This document shows, one piece after another, positions 1 to 9,344 of a stretch of DNA of 64,000 nucleotides. Every line of letters starts with the position of its first letter. Positions within the stretch are counted from its first letter, which is position 1. The translations under genes were made by a program, and so were the position numbers. A model generated the notes under the pieces. It saw only the letters and a program-made list of their open reading frames with translations, did no database searches and was not told the DNA's origin. Source of the stretch: DATJGR01 sp963735085 (GTDB lineage Bacteria > Pseudomonadota > Gammaproteobacteria > Pseudomonadales > Azotimanducaceae); contig CAVTJP010000005.1 of the NCBI GenBank assembly GCA_963735085.1, positions 2,480,001 to 2,544,000 on the forward strand. The letters are read 5' to 3'.

Positions 1-33
1 GGTCGACCACAGGAATGTTGCTGAACGATTCAT
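1..33 (-). CDS. nuoI: NADH-quinone oxidoreductase subunit I, first codons only (partial)
   Basis: An ATG at 33 runs off the left edge of the window after eleven codons (MNRSATFLWST). It lies four bases after the nuoH stop and has a GGAG Shine-Dalgarno at 43-46 with nine bases of spacing. In the standard nuo order nuoI follows nuoH, and it encodes the ferredoxin-like subunit carrying two [4Fe-4S] clusters. The assignment rests on position and ribosome binding site; eleven residues are too few for homology. Confidence 0.5.
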   Translation of the reverse strand, partial: MNRSATFLWST

Positions 34-37
34 TCGA

Positions 38-1048
38 TCAAGCTCCGTTGCCGTGCCACAACACGAACGCGGCGGTGCCCAACACGTTCAACAGCGCCAG
101 CGGCAGACAGAATTTCCACGCCGCTTCCATCATTTGATCGTAGCGGGGCCGCGGCAGCGAAGCACGCAACAGCACGAACACCGACATGAACACCGACGCT
201 TTTACGGCGAACCAGATGAAGGGAATCTGTTTGAGCAGCGGGAGTTGATCCTCGAACGGCACGTGCCAGCCGCCGAAATAGAGCGCAACCGTCAGTGATG
301 AGATCAATACGATGCCGACGTACTCGGCGACGAAGAACATGCCGAACTTCATACCCGAGTATTCCGTGTGATAGCCGGCGGCGAGTTCGGCTTCCGCCTC
401 CGGCAGGTCGAACGGAATCCGGTGAATCACGGCAATGCCGGCAAGCACCCAGACACAGAAGCCGAAGAACTGCGGGAAAACGAACCAGAGGTGCCGTTGC
501 GCGTCGACGATGTGCACCAGATCGAAGCTGCCCGTCACCATCACCACGCCCATCAGCGACAGGCCCATGAACACCTCGTAGGACATCATCTGCACGGCCG
601 AACGCAACCCGCCGAGCAGCGCGTACTTACTGTTCGACGACCAGCCGCCGAGGATGACCGCGTAGACCGCAAGCCCGGCAATGGCGAAGAAGAACAGGAT
701 GCCGTCATTGGGCGATGTGACGACCCAGTTCGGCGTCACGGGAACCAGCGAAAACGCCAGCAGCATCAGACCGATCGCGAGCGCGGGCGCCAGGATGAAC
801 GTGAACCGGTCGACGAACGGCGGTGTCCAGTCTTCCTTGAAGAAAATCTTGATCATGTCGGCGGGTACTTGCAGCAGGCCGAACCAGCCGACCCGATTTG
901 GGCCGTAGCGGTCCTGCCACAAACCGAGCATGCGGCGTTCGACCCAGATCATCTGCGCACCCGCGAGAACCACGCCAAGGAGTATCACGACGGATTTGAA
1001 TATCGCCCAGAAAATCGCACCGAGTTCGGGCGTGACCCAATCGAACAT
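38..1048 (-). CDS. nuoH: NADH-quinone oxidoreductase subunit H
   Basis: A 336-residue polytopic membrane protein, the ND1-type subunit of respiratory complex I that links the hydrophilic arm to the membrane arm near the quinone site. Visible family features are the N-terminal membrane helix followed by VERRMLGLWQDRYGPNRVG, and the acidic loop FDLPEAEAELAAGYHTEYSG that contributes to the quinone cavity. About eight hydrophobic segments are present, and length is normal. It lies three bases after nuoG in the same operon. Identification is secure. Confidence 0.97.
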   Translation of the reverse strand: MFDWVTPELGAIFWAIFKSVVILLGVVLAGAQMIWVERRMLGLWQDRYGPNRVGWFGLLQVPADMIKIFFKEDWTPPFVDRFTFILAPALAIGLMLLAFSLVPVTPNWVVTSPNDGILFFFAIAGLAVYAVILGGWSSNSKYALLGGLRSAVQMMSYEVFMGLSLMGVVMVTGSFDLVHIVDAQRHLWFVFPQFFGFCVWVLAGIAVIHRIPFDLPEAEAELAAGYHTEYSGMKFGMFFVAEYVGIVLISSLTVALYFGGWHVPFEDQLPLLKQIPFIWFAVKASVFMSVFVLLRASLPRPRYDQMMEAAWKFCLPLALLNVLGTAAFVLWHGNGA

Positions 1049-1051
1049 CCG

Positions 1052-3787
1052 TCAGGCTCCGTTTGCGACGGTGCACGTCGTGTCGGTCGTGAACAGCGCG
1101 ATGCCGGGCAGCCCGACTGGGACGCCGGCGAATCCGCGCGGGAAGTCGCTGCGTATCCGAGGCGTCACGTCAACGACACGCGCGCCGATCGTCAACCGTG
1201 CGCGTGCGTGTTCGTCGATACCGAAGCGCTCCGCGTCGTCGTGATTCAGCATGACGTAGGCTGCCGGCATGCGCGCCTGAATCGGCTTGGCAAGACTCGT
1301 CAGTTCTTCAGAGCCGAAGAGTTCGTGTAACGGCACGAGTGTCAGCTCGGCGCCCCTCTGTTGTTGTGGTTTCCGTAGTTGATGTGGTGGCTGCGACAGC
1401 TCCGGATCGAAGTACTGCGGTGTGGCCTGCGGTTGAGCGCGGAACAGATATTTACCCGGATCGCCGCCGCGCAGTGCGCCGCCGATTTCGGTCTGGAACT
1501 TGTTCCATGCCTGCGGCGAGTTCCAGCCGGGCGCCCAAGCAAACGGCAGCAATTCCGGTGGCCGATCGACCGCGCCGGTGCCGTTGTAGCCTTCCATCGA
1601 AAAATTGAGTGCCGTATCGGCGTCCTGGGTCGAACGCGGCTCGTGCACGAAGACGATTGCGCGTGCCGCGGTACGGCCCGATTGACGTTGCGGCGCGCGT
1701 GAAATACGCATGCCACGAATACGAAAGTCGGCACCCGGTGCGGCACCAACAACGCCATCGAACTGCGGCATTGCGGCCTCGAATTCGGCGAGTACCGCAT
1801 CGAGATTTTCGGTTTCCAGCTCGCCGCCGCGCAGCCGACCGAACCAGCGCCACGATTCGAGGGTTTCAATCGATCGGTCGTAATAGGCCGGATCGTAGGT
1901 CTGGAAATAGCGTTGTGCACGTCCTTCCATGTTCACCAGCGTGCCGGTTGCTTCAGCGAACGTCGCCGCCGGCAGGATCACATCTGCGCGTTGGGCGGTG
2001 GCGGTCATCTGATGGTCGAGCACCACGAGTTGCGCATTTGGGCGCAGCGGCTCGAGTGCAACCGCCGGCAGGCGACGTTCCAGGTCGTTTTCCAGCACAA
2101 CGACGATGGCCGGCGTCTCGGCAACGCGAGCCAGGCAATCCTCGAGCGGTGGTGCGTCAAACAGCGCCATACCTAAACTGTTGGCTTCAGCCACCGCGAG
2201 ATTCAGCAGTACGTCGGGATTGTTTTTGTGCAATGCCCACGCCACGTTGGCGGCGGCGTGAACGACGGCTGTCGAATCCAACCCGGTGCCGGAGACGATC
2301 AGTGGCCGCTTCGCATGACGTAGCGCGTCCGCGATCTGCTGCGCGATGCTCGCATCTACATTATTGGCCGGCGCGGGCGCTGCCACGTCGAGCGCGTTTG
2401 CTATTGCAAATCCGAGATCGGCGATTGCATCGGGCGCGAGTCGCAGTGTCTGTTGCGCGATGTCGTCGATGCCGGTCGCGGCCGGTGTGGCGACGAAAAT
2501 TGGATTGCGTTCGTGCTGCGCAATATCGGCCGCCGATGCCGACTGAAATTCGGGCACGTTCTTCTCGCGCGTCATGTCGAGTGCTTTGCCGTTTGCGGCC
2601 TGACGCAGCGCCAGTGCTACCCGCGGCGCCGTGGCCAGCACATCCTCACCGAGCACCAGTACTGCATCGGCGTCATCGATCGCTCGGATGCTGGCTGCAG
2701 CCACCGGGCCGTCGCGGAGCACTTCGAGTACCGTTGCCGTCAAGGCTGCGTCGCGCTGTGTCATGCCGCTGTAGAACGCATCCGCGCCGACCAGCTGGCG
2801 CAGGCGGAAGTTTGCTTCGAGGCTTGCGCGCGGCGAGCCGATTCCGATGACCGGCTTGCCGGACTCGAGCAGGGCTCGCACCCGGGCGAGGGCGTTGGCG
2901 ACCGACACTGTTTCGAATCCGCCACCGTCGCGTTTCAGCAGTGGCTTGCGCGGACGCTCGGCCCGATTCACGTAGCCGTAGCCGAAGCGGCCGCGATCGC
3001 ACAGGAAGTAGCCGTTCAATTGACCGTGATAGCGATTCACGATTCGGCGCAGTTCGCCATAACGCTCGCCGGGCGAGATGTTACAGCCCACCGCGCAGCC
3101 GCTGCAGATGCTTGGCGCGAACTGCATGTCCCACTTGCGCACATAGTGTTCGGAGTGGGTCTTGTCGGTGAATACGCCGGTTGGGCACACCTCGGTGAGG
3201 TTGCCGGAGAACTCATTCTGCAACGTGCCTGATTCTGGGCGCCCGAAGTAGACGTTCTCGGCTGAGCTGAATACGCCGAAATCGGTGCCGCCAGCATAGC
3301 CGTTGTAATAGCGCACGCAGCGGTAGCACGAAATACACCGGTTCATCTCATGCGCGATGAACGGACCGAGTTCTTGATTCAGATGGGTACGTTTGGTGAA
3401 GCGATACTGGCGCCGGTAGTGACCGGTCATCACCGTCATGTCCTGCAGGTGACAGTGGCCGCCCTCTTCGCAGACAGGGCAGTCGTGCGGATGGTTGACC
3501 ATCATGAATGCGATGATGGCTTCGCGAAATTCCTTCGCTTCCGGATCGGCAATGGAAATGCGTGTCTTGTCGGCGGCCGGTGTCATGCACGACATGACGA
3601 TGCGACCGACTGTGTCGTTTTCGTCCCGATAGAGTTTCACCGCGCACTGACGGCAGGCACCGACGCTGCCCAGGGCCGGGTGCCAGCAGAAGTAGGGCAG
3701 GTCGAGACCGAGGCTCAGGCTTGCCTGCAACAGGTTGTCGGTCGGGTCGACCTCGTGCGCCTCGCCGTCAATGTGAATGATTGCCAT
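1052..3787 (-). CDS. nuoG: NADH-quinone oxidoreductase subunit G
   Basis: A 911-residue iron-sulfur subunit of the peripheral arm of complex I. The N-terminal 2Fe-2S region has CWHPALGSVGACRQC near residues 34-48. It is followed by the His/Cys ligand region (HPHDCPVCEEGGHCHLQD) and the CISCYRCVRYYNG cluster site. The motif CSGCAVGC, with a later Cys in FLCDRGRFGYG, is the extra N7 cluster found in Escherichia-type NuoG. The rest is a molybdopterin-oxidoreductase-like domain of variable sequence. The start at 3787 is the only ATG preceding the 2Fe-2S domain and lies eight bases after nuoF. Identification is secure. Confidence 0.96.
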   Translation of the reverse strand: MAIIHIDGEAHEVDPTDNLLQASLSLGLDLPYFCWHPALGSVGACRQCAVKLYRDENDTVGRIVMSCMTPAADKTRISIADPEAKEFREAIIAFMMVNHPHDCPVCEEGGHCHLQDMTVMTGHYRRQYRFTKRTHLNQELGPFIAHEMNRCISCYRCVRYYNGYAGGTDFGVFSSAENVYFGRPESGTLQNEFSGNLTEVCPTGVFTDKTHSEHYVRKWDMQFAPSICSGCAVGCNISPGERYGELRRIVNRYHGQLNGYFLCDRGRFGYGYVNRAERPRKPLLKRDGGGFETVSVANALARVRALLESGKPVIGIGSPRASLEANFRLRQLVGADAFYSGMTQRDAALTATVLEVLRDGPVAAASIRAIDDADAVLVLGEDVLATAPRVALALRQAANGKALDMTREKNVPEFQSASAADIAQHERNPIFVATPAATGIDDIAQQTLRLAPDAIADLGFAIANALDVAAPAPANNVDASIAQQIADALRHAKRPLIVSGTGLDSTAVVHAAANVAWALHKNNPDVLLNLAVAEANSLGMALFDAPPLEDCLARVAETPAIVVVLENDLERRLPAVALEPLRPNAQLVVLDHQMTATAQRADVILPAATFAEATGTLVNMEGRAQRYFQTYDPAYYDRSIETLESWRWFGRLRGGELETENLDAVLAEFEAAMPQFDGVVGAAPGADFRIRGMRISRAPQRQSGRTAARAIVFVHEPRSTQDADTALNFSMEGYNGTGAVDRPPELLPFAWAPGWNSPQAWNKFQTEIGGALRGGDPGKYLFRAQPQATPQYFDPELSQPPHQLRKPQQQRGAELTLVPLHELFGSEELTSLAKPIQARMPAAYVMLNHDDAERFGIDEHARARLTIGARVVDVTPRIRSDFPRGFAGVPVGLPGIALFTTDTTCTVANGA

Positions 3788-3795
3788 CGGGTTTC

Positions 3796-5151
3796 TCAGG
3801 CCGCCGTTGTCGTTGATGAGACAGGTTTCGATGCGATGGGTTTTGACGGGGCGGTTGTTGCGCTGGAAGCAACACCCGCCTCGAACTCCGCGCGGAAAAA
3901 TTTCAGCGCGGACTGCAACGGTTCCATCGCGCCGGGCGCGTGCGGGCAGAACGTTTTGCCGGGGCCGAGCCAGTGCGTCAATTTACCGAGCACGTCGAGG
4001 TCTTCCGCGCGACCCTGACCGGCTTCCAGCGACCGCAGAATCTTCACGCTCCAGGGCAATCCATCGCGGCACGGCGTACACCAGCCGCACGACTCGCGCG
4101 CGAAAAACTCTTCGAGATTTCGCACTGCGGAGATCATGCTCTGGTCTTCGGCGACGACGGTGATCTGGCCAGTGCCCATGCGCGAACCAGCTTTTTGAAT
4201 GGTTTCATAGTCCATCGCGAGATCGAGGTGTTCGGGCAGCAGGAAGTCGGTCGAACCGCCTCCGGGCAGCCACGCCTTGAGTTTGCGCCCCCCTTTCATG
4301 CCGTTCGCATGCACTTCGAGCAACTCGCGTGCGGACGTTCCGATCGGTAGTTCCCAACAACCGGGTTTAGCCGCGAGGCCGGAACACCCGTACAGTTTGG
4401 TGCCGCTGTCCGCGCTTCTGCCTTGCGCAAGGCCCTTGAACCAGTCGGCTCCGTTAGCCACGATGTGGGGCAGGTTGGACAACGTCTCGACGTTGTTGAC
4501 GATTGTCGGGCGACCCCACAAACCGGCGATTTGCGGAAACGGCGGCTTTGCACGCGGTATCGCACGTCGCCCCTCGAGAGAATTGATCAGCGCGGTCTCT
4601 TCGCCGCAGATGTATCGTCCGGCGCCGGTGTGCACGTGAATGTCGAAACTCCACGGGCCGCCGAGGATGTTTTCGCCGACGTAGCCGGCCGCGCGTGCGG
4701 CATCGATGGCCTGATTCAGGCGCGCTTCAGCAGTGACGTATTCGCCGCGCAGAAAGATATAGCTCGTCGTCGCCTGGATCGCGTAGCCGGCAATCAGCAT
4801 GGCCTCGATCAGCTGATGGGGTGCCTGTTCCATCAACAGGCGATCCTTGAACGTGCCGGGCTCCATTTCATCTGCGTTGCAGACGAGATACTTCGCGCCG
4901 GCCTCGGGACCCATCGGAATGAGTCCCCATTTCACGCCGGTCGGAAATCCGGCGCCGCCGCGACCGCGCAGATTCGACGCTCTCACGATGCCCTGCACGT
5001 CCGCGCTGGACATTTGCGTGAGCGCCCGGCGGAACGTCGCGTAGCCGTTTTCGGCTTGATAGCCGTCGAAATCCAGTGGGCCGGCCGTGCGATCGATCAG
5101 CCGCGTCAGAGGCCGAGCGTAGTCTGGATCGCGCGCACTGCGCAGACTCAT
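3796..5151 (-). CDS. nuoF: NADH-quinone oxidoreductase subunit F (NADH/FMN-binding)
   Basis: A 451-residue flavoprotein subunit of complex I that accepts hydride from NADH through FMN. The glycine-rich nucleotide site GRGGAGFPTGVKW, the motif ICGEETALINSLEGRR and the N3 [4Fe-4S] ligands CGWCTPCRDG plus a downstream TFCPH cysteine are all present. I chose the ATG at 5151 because it overlaps the nuoE stop as ATGA and leaves a normal N-terminus. The frame stays open upstream, but that part lies inside nuoE. The C-terminus carries an unusual Ala/Ser/Thr/Lys-rich tail of about 25 residues after the conserved domain. Confidence 0.96.
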   Translation of the reverse strand: MSLRSARDPDYARPLTRLIDRTAGPLDFDGYQAENGYATFRRALTQMSSADVQGIVRASNLRGRGGAGFPTGVKWGLIPMGPEAGAKYLVCNADEMEPGTFKDRLLMEQAPHQLIEAMLIAGYAIQATTSYIFLRGEYVTAEARLNQAIDAARAAGYVGENILGGPWSFDIHVHTGAGRYICGEETALINSLEGRRAIPRAKPPFPQIAGLWGRPTIVNNVETLSNLPHIVANGADWFKGLAQGRSADSGTKLYGCSGLAAKPGCWELPIGTSARELLEVHANGMKGGRKLKAWLPGGGSTDFLLPEHLDLAMDYETIQKAGSRMGTGQITVVAEDQSMISAVRNLEEFFARESCGWCTPCRDGLPWSVKILRSLEAGQGRAEDLDVLGKLTHWLGPGKTFCPHAPGAMEPLQSALKFFRAEFEAGVASSATTAPSKPIASKPVSSTTTAA

Positions 5152-5657
5152 GGGTACGCCTCCAGCAGTTGAGCAACCTGTTGCGGCTCTACCGGGCCGT
5201 GCAGGGCGTCGTCGATCATCAGGCATGGGCCGCGATCGCACGCACCGAGGCAGCAGATCGGCAGCAGTGTGAAACGCGCGTCGGACGTGGTTTCACCAAA
5301 CCGAATATCGAGTGCGCGCGTTATGGCCTCGCGCAGTTCGTCGTAACCGGTGAGGTGGCAGGCGATGCTGTCGCAGACCTTGATGACGTGGCGGCCGACC
5401 GGGTGGCGGAAGATCAGACTGTAGAAAGTGGCGACGCCTTCGAGATCGGCAGCGGTGATGCCGAGCACGGCTGCAATCTGACCGATGGCGTCGTCGGGCA
5501 CCCAGCCGCGCTGCTTCTGTACCACCTTCAATGCTTCGATGCTGGCGGCGCGTGGATCCGGGTAGTGCTGCATCGCGTGCTCGATGTCGCGCCGTTCGGC
5601 GTCGCTCAGTTGAAACGTTGGCGATTGGGAATCGATGATCTTAACGGCGTCGGTCAT
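5148..5657 (-). CDS. nuoE: NADH-quinone oxidoreductase subunit E
   Basis: A 169-residue thioredoxin-like [2Fe-2S] subunit of complex I that sits beside NuoF. The four cluster cysteines are visible in CDSIACHLTGYDE and LPICCLGACDRGPC, the usual NuoE spacing. The ATG at 5657 overlaps the nuoCD stop as ATGA, and the stop overlaps the nuoF start as ATGA, so translation is probably coupled through nuoCD-E-F. The N-terminal half (about residues 20-80) is the usual helical bundle, including KVVQKQRGWVPDDAI. Confidence 0.96.
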   Translation of the reverse strand: MTDAVKIIDSQSPTFQLSDAERRDIEHAMQHYPDPRAASIEALKVVQKQRGWVPDDAIGQIAAVLGITAADLEGVATFYSLIFRHPVGRHVIKVCDSIACHLTGYDELREAITRALDIRFGETTSDARFTLLPICCLGACDRGPCLMIDDALHGPVEPQQVAQLLEAYP

Positions 5658-7426
5658 CGGTCGACGTCCGACATGACGAAGTCGATCGATGCGATGTAGG
5701 CGATCAGGTCCGGCACCATTCGGCCGCGAATGACGCTTGGGATTTGCTGAAGATGGGGGAAACTGGGTGTGCGTAACCGCGTTCGATAACTCATCGTGCT
5801 GGCGTCGCTGGTCAGAAAATATCCGGCGATGCCTTTGGTTGCCTCGATCATCTGCGACGTTTCGCCAGCCGGCATCACCGGCCCCCATGACACGCCGAGG
5901 AAGTGCGTGATCAGCGTTTCGATGTCTTTCAGCGTGCGCTCCTTGGGAGGCGGGCACGTCAGTGGATGGTCGGCCTTGTACGGCCCGGCAGGCATGTTGT
6001 CGAGGCACTGCTTGATGATACGCAGCGACTGGTGGATTTCCTCTTCGCGCACCAACGTGCGGTCGTATGCATCACCATTGCTGCCGAGCGGCACGTCGAA
6101 GTCGAAGTTCTCGTAGCCGGAGTACGGCCGCGCCTTGCGTAGATCGTAGTCGCAACCGGTCGCGCGCAGACCGGCGCCGGTGACGCCCCAGTCGAGTGCA
6201 TCGGCGGTCGTGTACGATGCGACGCCGCGCGCGCGCGCAACGAGGATCGAGTTCGTCAGGATGGCTTTGCGGTATTCCATCAACCGCTTCGGCAGCCAGT
6301 CGATGAACTCGCGAACCTTCGTCTCCCAACCGGTCGGCAGGTCGTGCGCGACGCCGCCGATGCGAAACCACGCCGGATGCATACGAAACCCAGTGATGGC
6401 TTCGATCACGTCGTAGCCTTTCTGCCGATCGACGAACATGTAGAACACCGGGCTCATCGCGCCGACGTCCTGGCAGAACGTGCCGTAGTACAGCAGGTGG
6501 GACAGGATGCGGAAGAACTCGCACAGCATCACGCGAATGGTCTTGACGCGATCCGGCACCTCGATACCGGCCAGCTTTTCGAGCGCCAGCACGTACGGCA
6601 GGTTGTTCATCACGCCGCCGAGATAATCGACGCGGTCGGTATACGGAATGTAGGTGTGCCATGACTGCCGTTCGCCCATCTTTTCGGCGCCGCGGTGGTG
6701 ATAGCCGATGTCGGGCACACAATCGACGATCTCCTCGCCATCGAGTTGCAGCACGATGCGGAATGCACCGTGGGCAGACGGGTGGTTCGGCCCGAGATTC
6801 AGGAACATGAAATCGTGATTCTCGGTGGCGCGGCGCATGCCCCAGTCTTCGGGCCGGAACCGCAACGCATCCTGTTCCTGATCCTGGCGCAACGCGTCGA
6901 GTTGAAACGGATCGAATTCCGTCGCGCGCGCTGAATATTCCTTGCGCAGCGGATGGCCTTCCCACGTCGGCGGCATCAGGATACGGCGCAGGTAGGGATG
7001 CGAATCGAATGTGATGCCGAACAGATCCCACACTTCGCGCTCGTACCAGTTCGCGTTGACGAAGATCGGTACGATCGAGCCAATAGACGGGAAGTCTCCC
7101 TGTAGCGCGACCTTGATGCGGATGTCCTGGTTTCGCTCGATCGACAGCAGGTGGTAGATGACGGTGAAGTCCGACGCCGGCAGCCGATGGCGATGTTTGC
7201 GCACGCGCTCGTCCGTGGCGGTGAGGTCGAAAAGCATCGAGTAGGGTTGCGCGACGTCGTTCTTCAGATAGCGCAGCACCTCGTGCAACCGCGTCGCTGT
7301 CGTCCACAGCGTGGGCACATGGTCAACGGTGGCTTGCTCGGTAAAATCCGCCTCACCAAAGCGCGCGAACAGATCCCGGAAGATCGCCGGCTGCGTTGGC
7401 TGGCTGGGTGTCGCGACGGCGTTCAC
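5654..7426 (-). CDS. nuoCD: NADH-quinone oxidoreductase subunit C/D, fused
   Basis: A 590-residue fusion of the 30-kDa (NuoC, roughly residues 1-190) and 49-kDa (NuoD, roughly 205-590) subunits of complex I. The NuoC part shows WYEREVWDLFGITFDSHP. The NuoD part begins around FMFLNLGPNHPSAHGAFRI and continues through DIGYHHRGAEKMGERQSW, lining the quinone pocket. It ends with IASIDFVMSDVDR, as complete NuoD proteins do. The fusion is typical of enteric and several other gammaproteobacterial complexes. Its start overlaps the nuoB stop as ATGA. Confidence 0.97.
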   Translation of the reverse strand: MNAVATPSQPTQPAIFRDLFARFGEADFTEQATVDHVPTLWTTATRLHEVLRYLKNDVAQPYSMLFDLTATDERVRKHRHRLPASDFTVIYHLLSIERNQDIRIKVALQGDFPSIGSIVPIFVNANWYEREVWDLFGITFDSHPYLRRILMPPTWEGHPLRKEYSARATEFDPFQLDALRQDQEQDALRFRPEDWGMRRATENHDFMFLNLGPNHPSAHGAFRIVLQLDGEEIVDCVPDIGYHHRGAEKMGERQSWHTYIPYTDRVDYLGGVMNNLPYVLALEKLAGIEVPDRVKTIRVMLCEFFRILSHLLYYGTFCQDVGAMSPVFYMFVDRQKGYDVIEAITGFRMHPAWFRIGGVAHDLPTGWETKVREFIDWLPKRLMEYRKAILTNSILVARARGVASYTTADALDWGVTGAGLRATGCDYDLRKARPYSGYENFDFDVPLGSNGDAYDRTLVREEEIHQSLRIIKQCLDNMPAGPYKADHPLTCPPPKERTLKDIETLITHFLGVSWGPVMPAGETSQMIEATKGIAGYFLTSDASTMSYRTRLRTPSFPHLQQIPSVIRGRMVPDLIAYIASIDFVMSDVDR

Positions 7427-8097
7427 AGCGCATCCGGGCTACGCAGTGTGGTTTGCGCCCGACGTTCGACGAGTTTGATGTCGCGCTGCGCCGGCATGTT
7501 GGCTTTGTAGATGCCTTGATCGCCGACGGTCCATGACAGCGGTCGCTGTTCCTTGCCGATTGAATCCTGCAACAGCATCAACCCCTCCAGAAAGGCTTCG
7601 GGACGCGGCGGGCATCCCGGAATGTACAGGTCGACCGGCAGGAACTTATCCACGCCCTGGACGACCGAGTAGATGTCGTACATGCCGCCCGAATTGGCGC
7701 AGGCCCCCATCGAAATCACCCATTTTGGCTCCAGCAATTGTTCGTACAGGCGCTGCACGACCGGCGCCATCTTGATGAAGCAGGTACCGGCGATCACCAT
7801 CAGGTCCGACTGGCGCGGTGACGCGCGAATGACTTCGGCGCCGAACCGTGCGATGTCGTGCGTCGAGGTCCATGTCGTAACCATCTCGACGTAGCAGCAC
7901 GACAACCCGAAATTGAACGGATAGATCGAGTTCTTGCGTCCCCAGTTCACGAGATCCTGCAACTTCCCCACGAAGACGTTGCGCCGTATCTGCTCCTCGG
8001 TGAATACGTCGGTCGATTCCGGCTGCGTGTAGTCCTTCGTTAACGGAGAGACACCGGTGGGCCGGTTCGGTTCGATTCGCGTGAAGGTATATTTCAT
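7423..8097 (-). CDS. nuoB: NADH-quinone oxidoreductase subunit B
   Basis: A 224-residue subunit carrying the terminal N2 [4Fe-4S] cluster that reduces quinone. The ligands are visible as the tandem cysteines in GLSCCYVEM, the cysteine in ISMGACANSGG and the cysteine in YIPGCPPRPEA. Length agrees with the enteric type. It follows nuoA by 13 bases and overlaps nuoCD by four. Identification is secure. Confidence 0.97.
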   Translation of the reverse strand: MKYTFTRIEPNRPTGVSPLTKDYTQPESTDVFTEEQIRRNVFVGKLQDLVNWGRKNSIYPFNFGLSCCYVEMVTTWTSTHDIARFGAEVIRASPRQSDLMVIAGTCFIKMAPVVQRLYEQLLEPKWVISMGACANSGGMYDIYSVVQGVDKFLPVDLYIPGCPPRPEAFLEGLMLLQDSIGKEQRPLSWTVGDQGIYKANMPAQRDIKLVERRAQTTLRSPDAL

Positions 8098-8110
8098 GGT
8101 GCTCTATTGG

Positions 8111-8557
8111 CTACTGCGATTTGTTATTGCGTCGATGATCGGAATCAGCGCCGAAGTGGACGCCGGTCTTCAGGCGTTCGGTTTGACGCGTGCGCGGGGC
8201 CCAATCAAGCGCGCCGATACGCGCGAGGTAGAAAAGGCTCACAAGCAGGATCGCGATAAACGTGAATGCTTCGAAGAAGCCGCTCCAACCGGATTCCCGC
8301 ACCGAGATCGACCATGCATAGATGAACAATGCTTCGACATCGAAAATCACGAAGAATACCGCCACCAGATAGAACTTCGCCGACAGCCGCAGACGCTCGG
8401 GCGACGCGGACACCACGCCCGATTCGAACGGTTCGTTGCGGGCGCGTGCTCCGCTTGTTCCGCCGAGCAGTGCCGACACGCCCAGCATGATGCCGCAGAG
8501 GATGAATGTGCCGACAACATAGACGGCGATCGACCAGAAATCGGGCGACGTGATCAT
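8111..8557 (-). CDS. nuoA: NADH-quinone oxidoreductase subunit A
   Basis: A 148-residue membrane subunit of complex I with three hydrophobic helices (about residues 8-31, 62-85 and 95-115). It has the family motifs NEPFESGV and FDVEALFIYAW. It is the first gene of the nuo operon. The ATG at 8557 is preceded by AAGGAGA at 8567-8573 with nine bases of spacing, a strong ribosome binding site. The tail after residue 125 is charged and longer than in many homologues. Confidence 0.96.
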   Translation of the reverse strand: MITSPDFWSIAVYVVGTFILCGIMLGVSALLGGTSGARARNEPFESGVVSASPERLRLSAKFYLVAVFFVIFDVEALFIYAWSISVRESGWSGFFEAFTFIAILLVSLFYLARIGALDWAPRTRQTERLKTGVHFGADSDHRRNNKSQ

Positions 8558-8621
8558 CTGCGCCCCTCTCCTTATATGTTAGAGCTTGGCAGGGCGAGGT
8601 ATCCACGACCCGTGCGCGCGC

Positions 8622-8650
8622 ATTGTACTGCGCCGGAGGGATACGCGGAA
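8622..8650 (-). promoter_or_regulatory. Possible promoter of the nuo operon
   Basis: On the minus strand TACAAT (8622-8627) resembles a sigma70 -10 box and lies about 65 bases before the nuoA start. Seventeen bases further upstream is TTCCGC, a poor -35 match. The position is sensible because it lies between the terminator of the neighbouring operon and nuoA. The call is weak because only the -10 looks right. Confidence 0.3.
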
Positions 8651-8676
8651 ATGGTGGTCCGACAGCCTCGATGTGC

Positions 8677-8704
8677 GCAAAAAAAACTCCGCAGGTGCGG
8701 AGTT
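8677..8704 (-). terminator. Rho-independent terminator after the TonB operon
   Basis: A perfect 8-bp stem (8685-8692 with 8697-8704) encloses an AGGT loop. On the minus strand it is followed by a run of eight thymines (8679-8686), partly inside the stem base. It lies 43 bases past the DUF1232 gene stop, so it ends that operon and insulates nuo. Confidence 0.85.
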
Positions 8705-8747
8705 CTTTATCGACCATCAGCACTTCGGTGCTATCGAAAGTCAGGCC

Positions 8748-9323
8748 TCAGACAATGACGGTGGTCGGCTGGTGTCGACCGGCGCGCATGCGCCGGTCGT
8801 ACAACGCCCGGCGCCGGCGCCGCACGCGTTCGTGGAGCTGGACGCGACGCGTGCGCAGCCAGTCTTCCGGCGATAGCGGATCGACCAATTTGCCGCGGCG
8901 CTCTTCTTCGGCTGCGCGGAACTTGCAGAAGTCCTCGTAGGCATCGATATCGTGACGCAGGGTCTGGCAGACGAGATCGATGACGACGGCGTCATCGAGA
9001 AAGCCGAAACCCGGCACGTCGTCCGGAATAATGTCATCGGGGTCGGCGAAATAAGCCAGCGCGTTGACGATTCGCGCACGATCGTCGCCGGATAGTTCCC
9101 AGACTTTATCCTCGAGGATGTTGATGAGTTGGTCGAGCTTTTCCATCCGATCGCGGATGAAATCCGGCATCTCGATGCCATTGCACTCGTTGAGCAGGTT
9201 GCGAGTTGCACGGATGACGTCGTCCTCGCCGAGCGTCGCGGCCTTGTCCTTGGCCTTGTTCATCAACTCGCCGAGATGTTCGATATCGCGGTCGGTCAGC
9301 TGAAACGTAATCGTGAGTGCCAT
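8748..9323 (-). CDS. YkvA/DUF1232-type protein
   Basis: A 191-residue protein of unknown biochemical role. Residues about 85-125 contain YFADPDDIIPDDVPGFGFLD, the hallmark of the DUF1232 (YkvA-like) family. The N-terminal half is acidic and helical. The C-terminal 35 residues are very rich in arginine (VRRRRRALYDRR), suggesting nucleic-acid or membrane-surface contact, which is inference. It starts 21 bases after the TPR gene and precedes the operon terminator, so it is probably the last gene of the TonB operon. The family name is fairly sure; the function is unknown. Confidence 0.75.
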   Translation of the reverse strand: MALTITFQLTDRDIEHLGELMNKAKDKAATLGEDDVIRATRNLLNECNGIEMPDFIRDRMEKLDQLINILEDKVWELSGDDRARIVNALAYFADPDDIIPDDVPGFGFLDDAVVIDLVCQTLRHDIDAYEDFCKFRAAEEERRGKLVDPLSPEDWLRTRRVQLHERVRRRRRALYDRRMRAGRHQPTTVIV

Positions 9324-9344
9324 GGAGCTGAAATTCCCTGCGGG

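Noticed and set aside
1609..2850. Long open frame on the plus strand opposite nuoG
   Set aside because: It is antisense to a well-supported gene, Arg/Pro-rich and without domains, as expected of GC-rich mirror frames.
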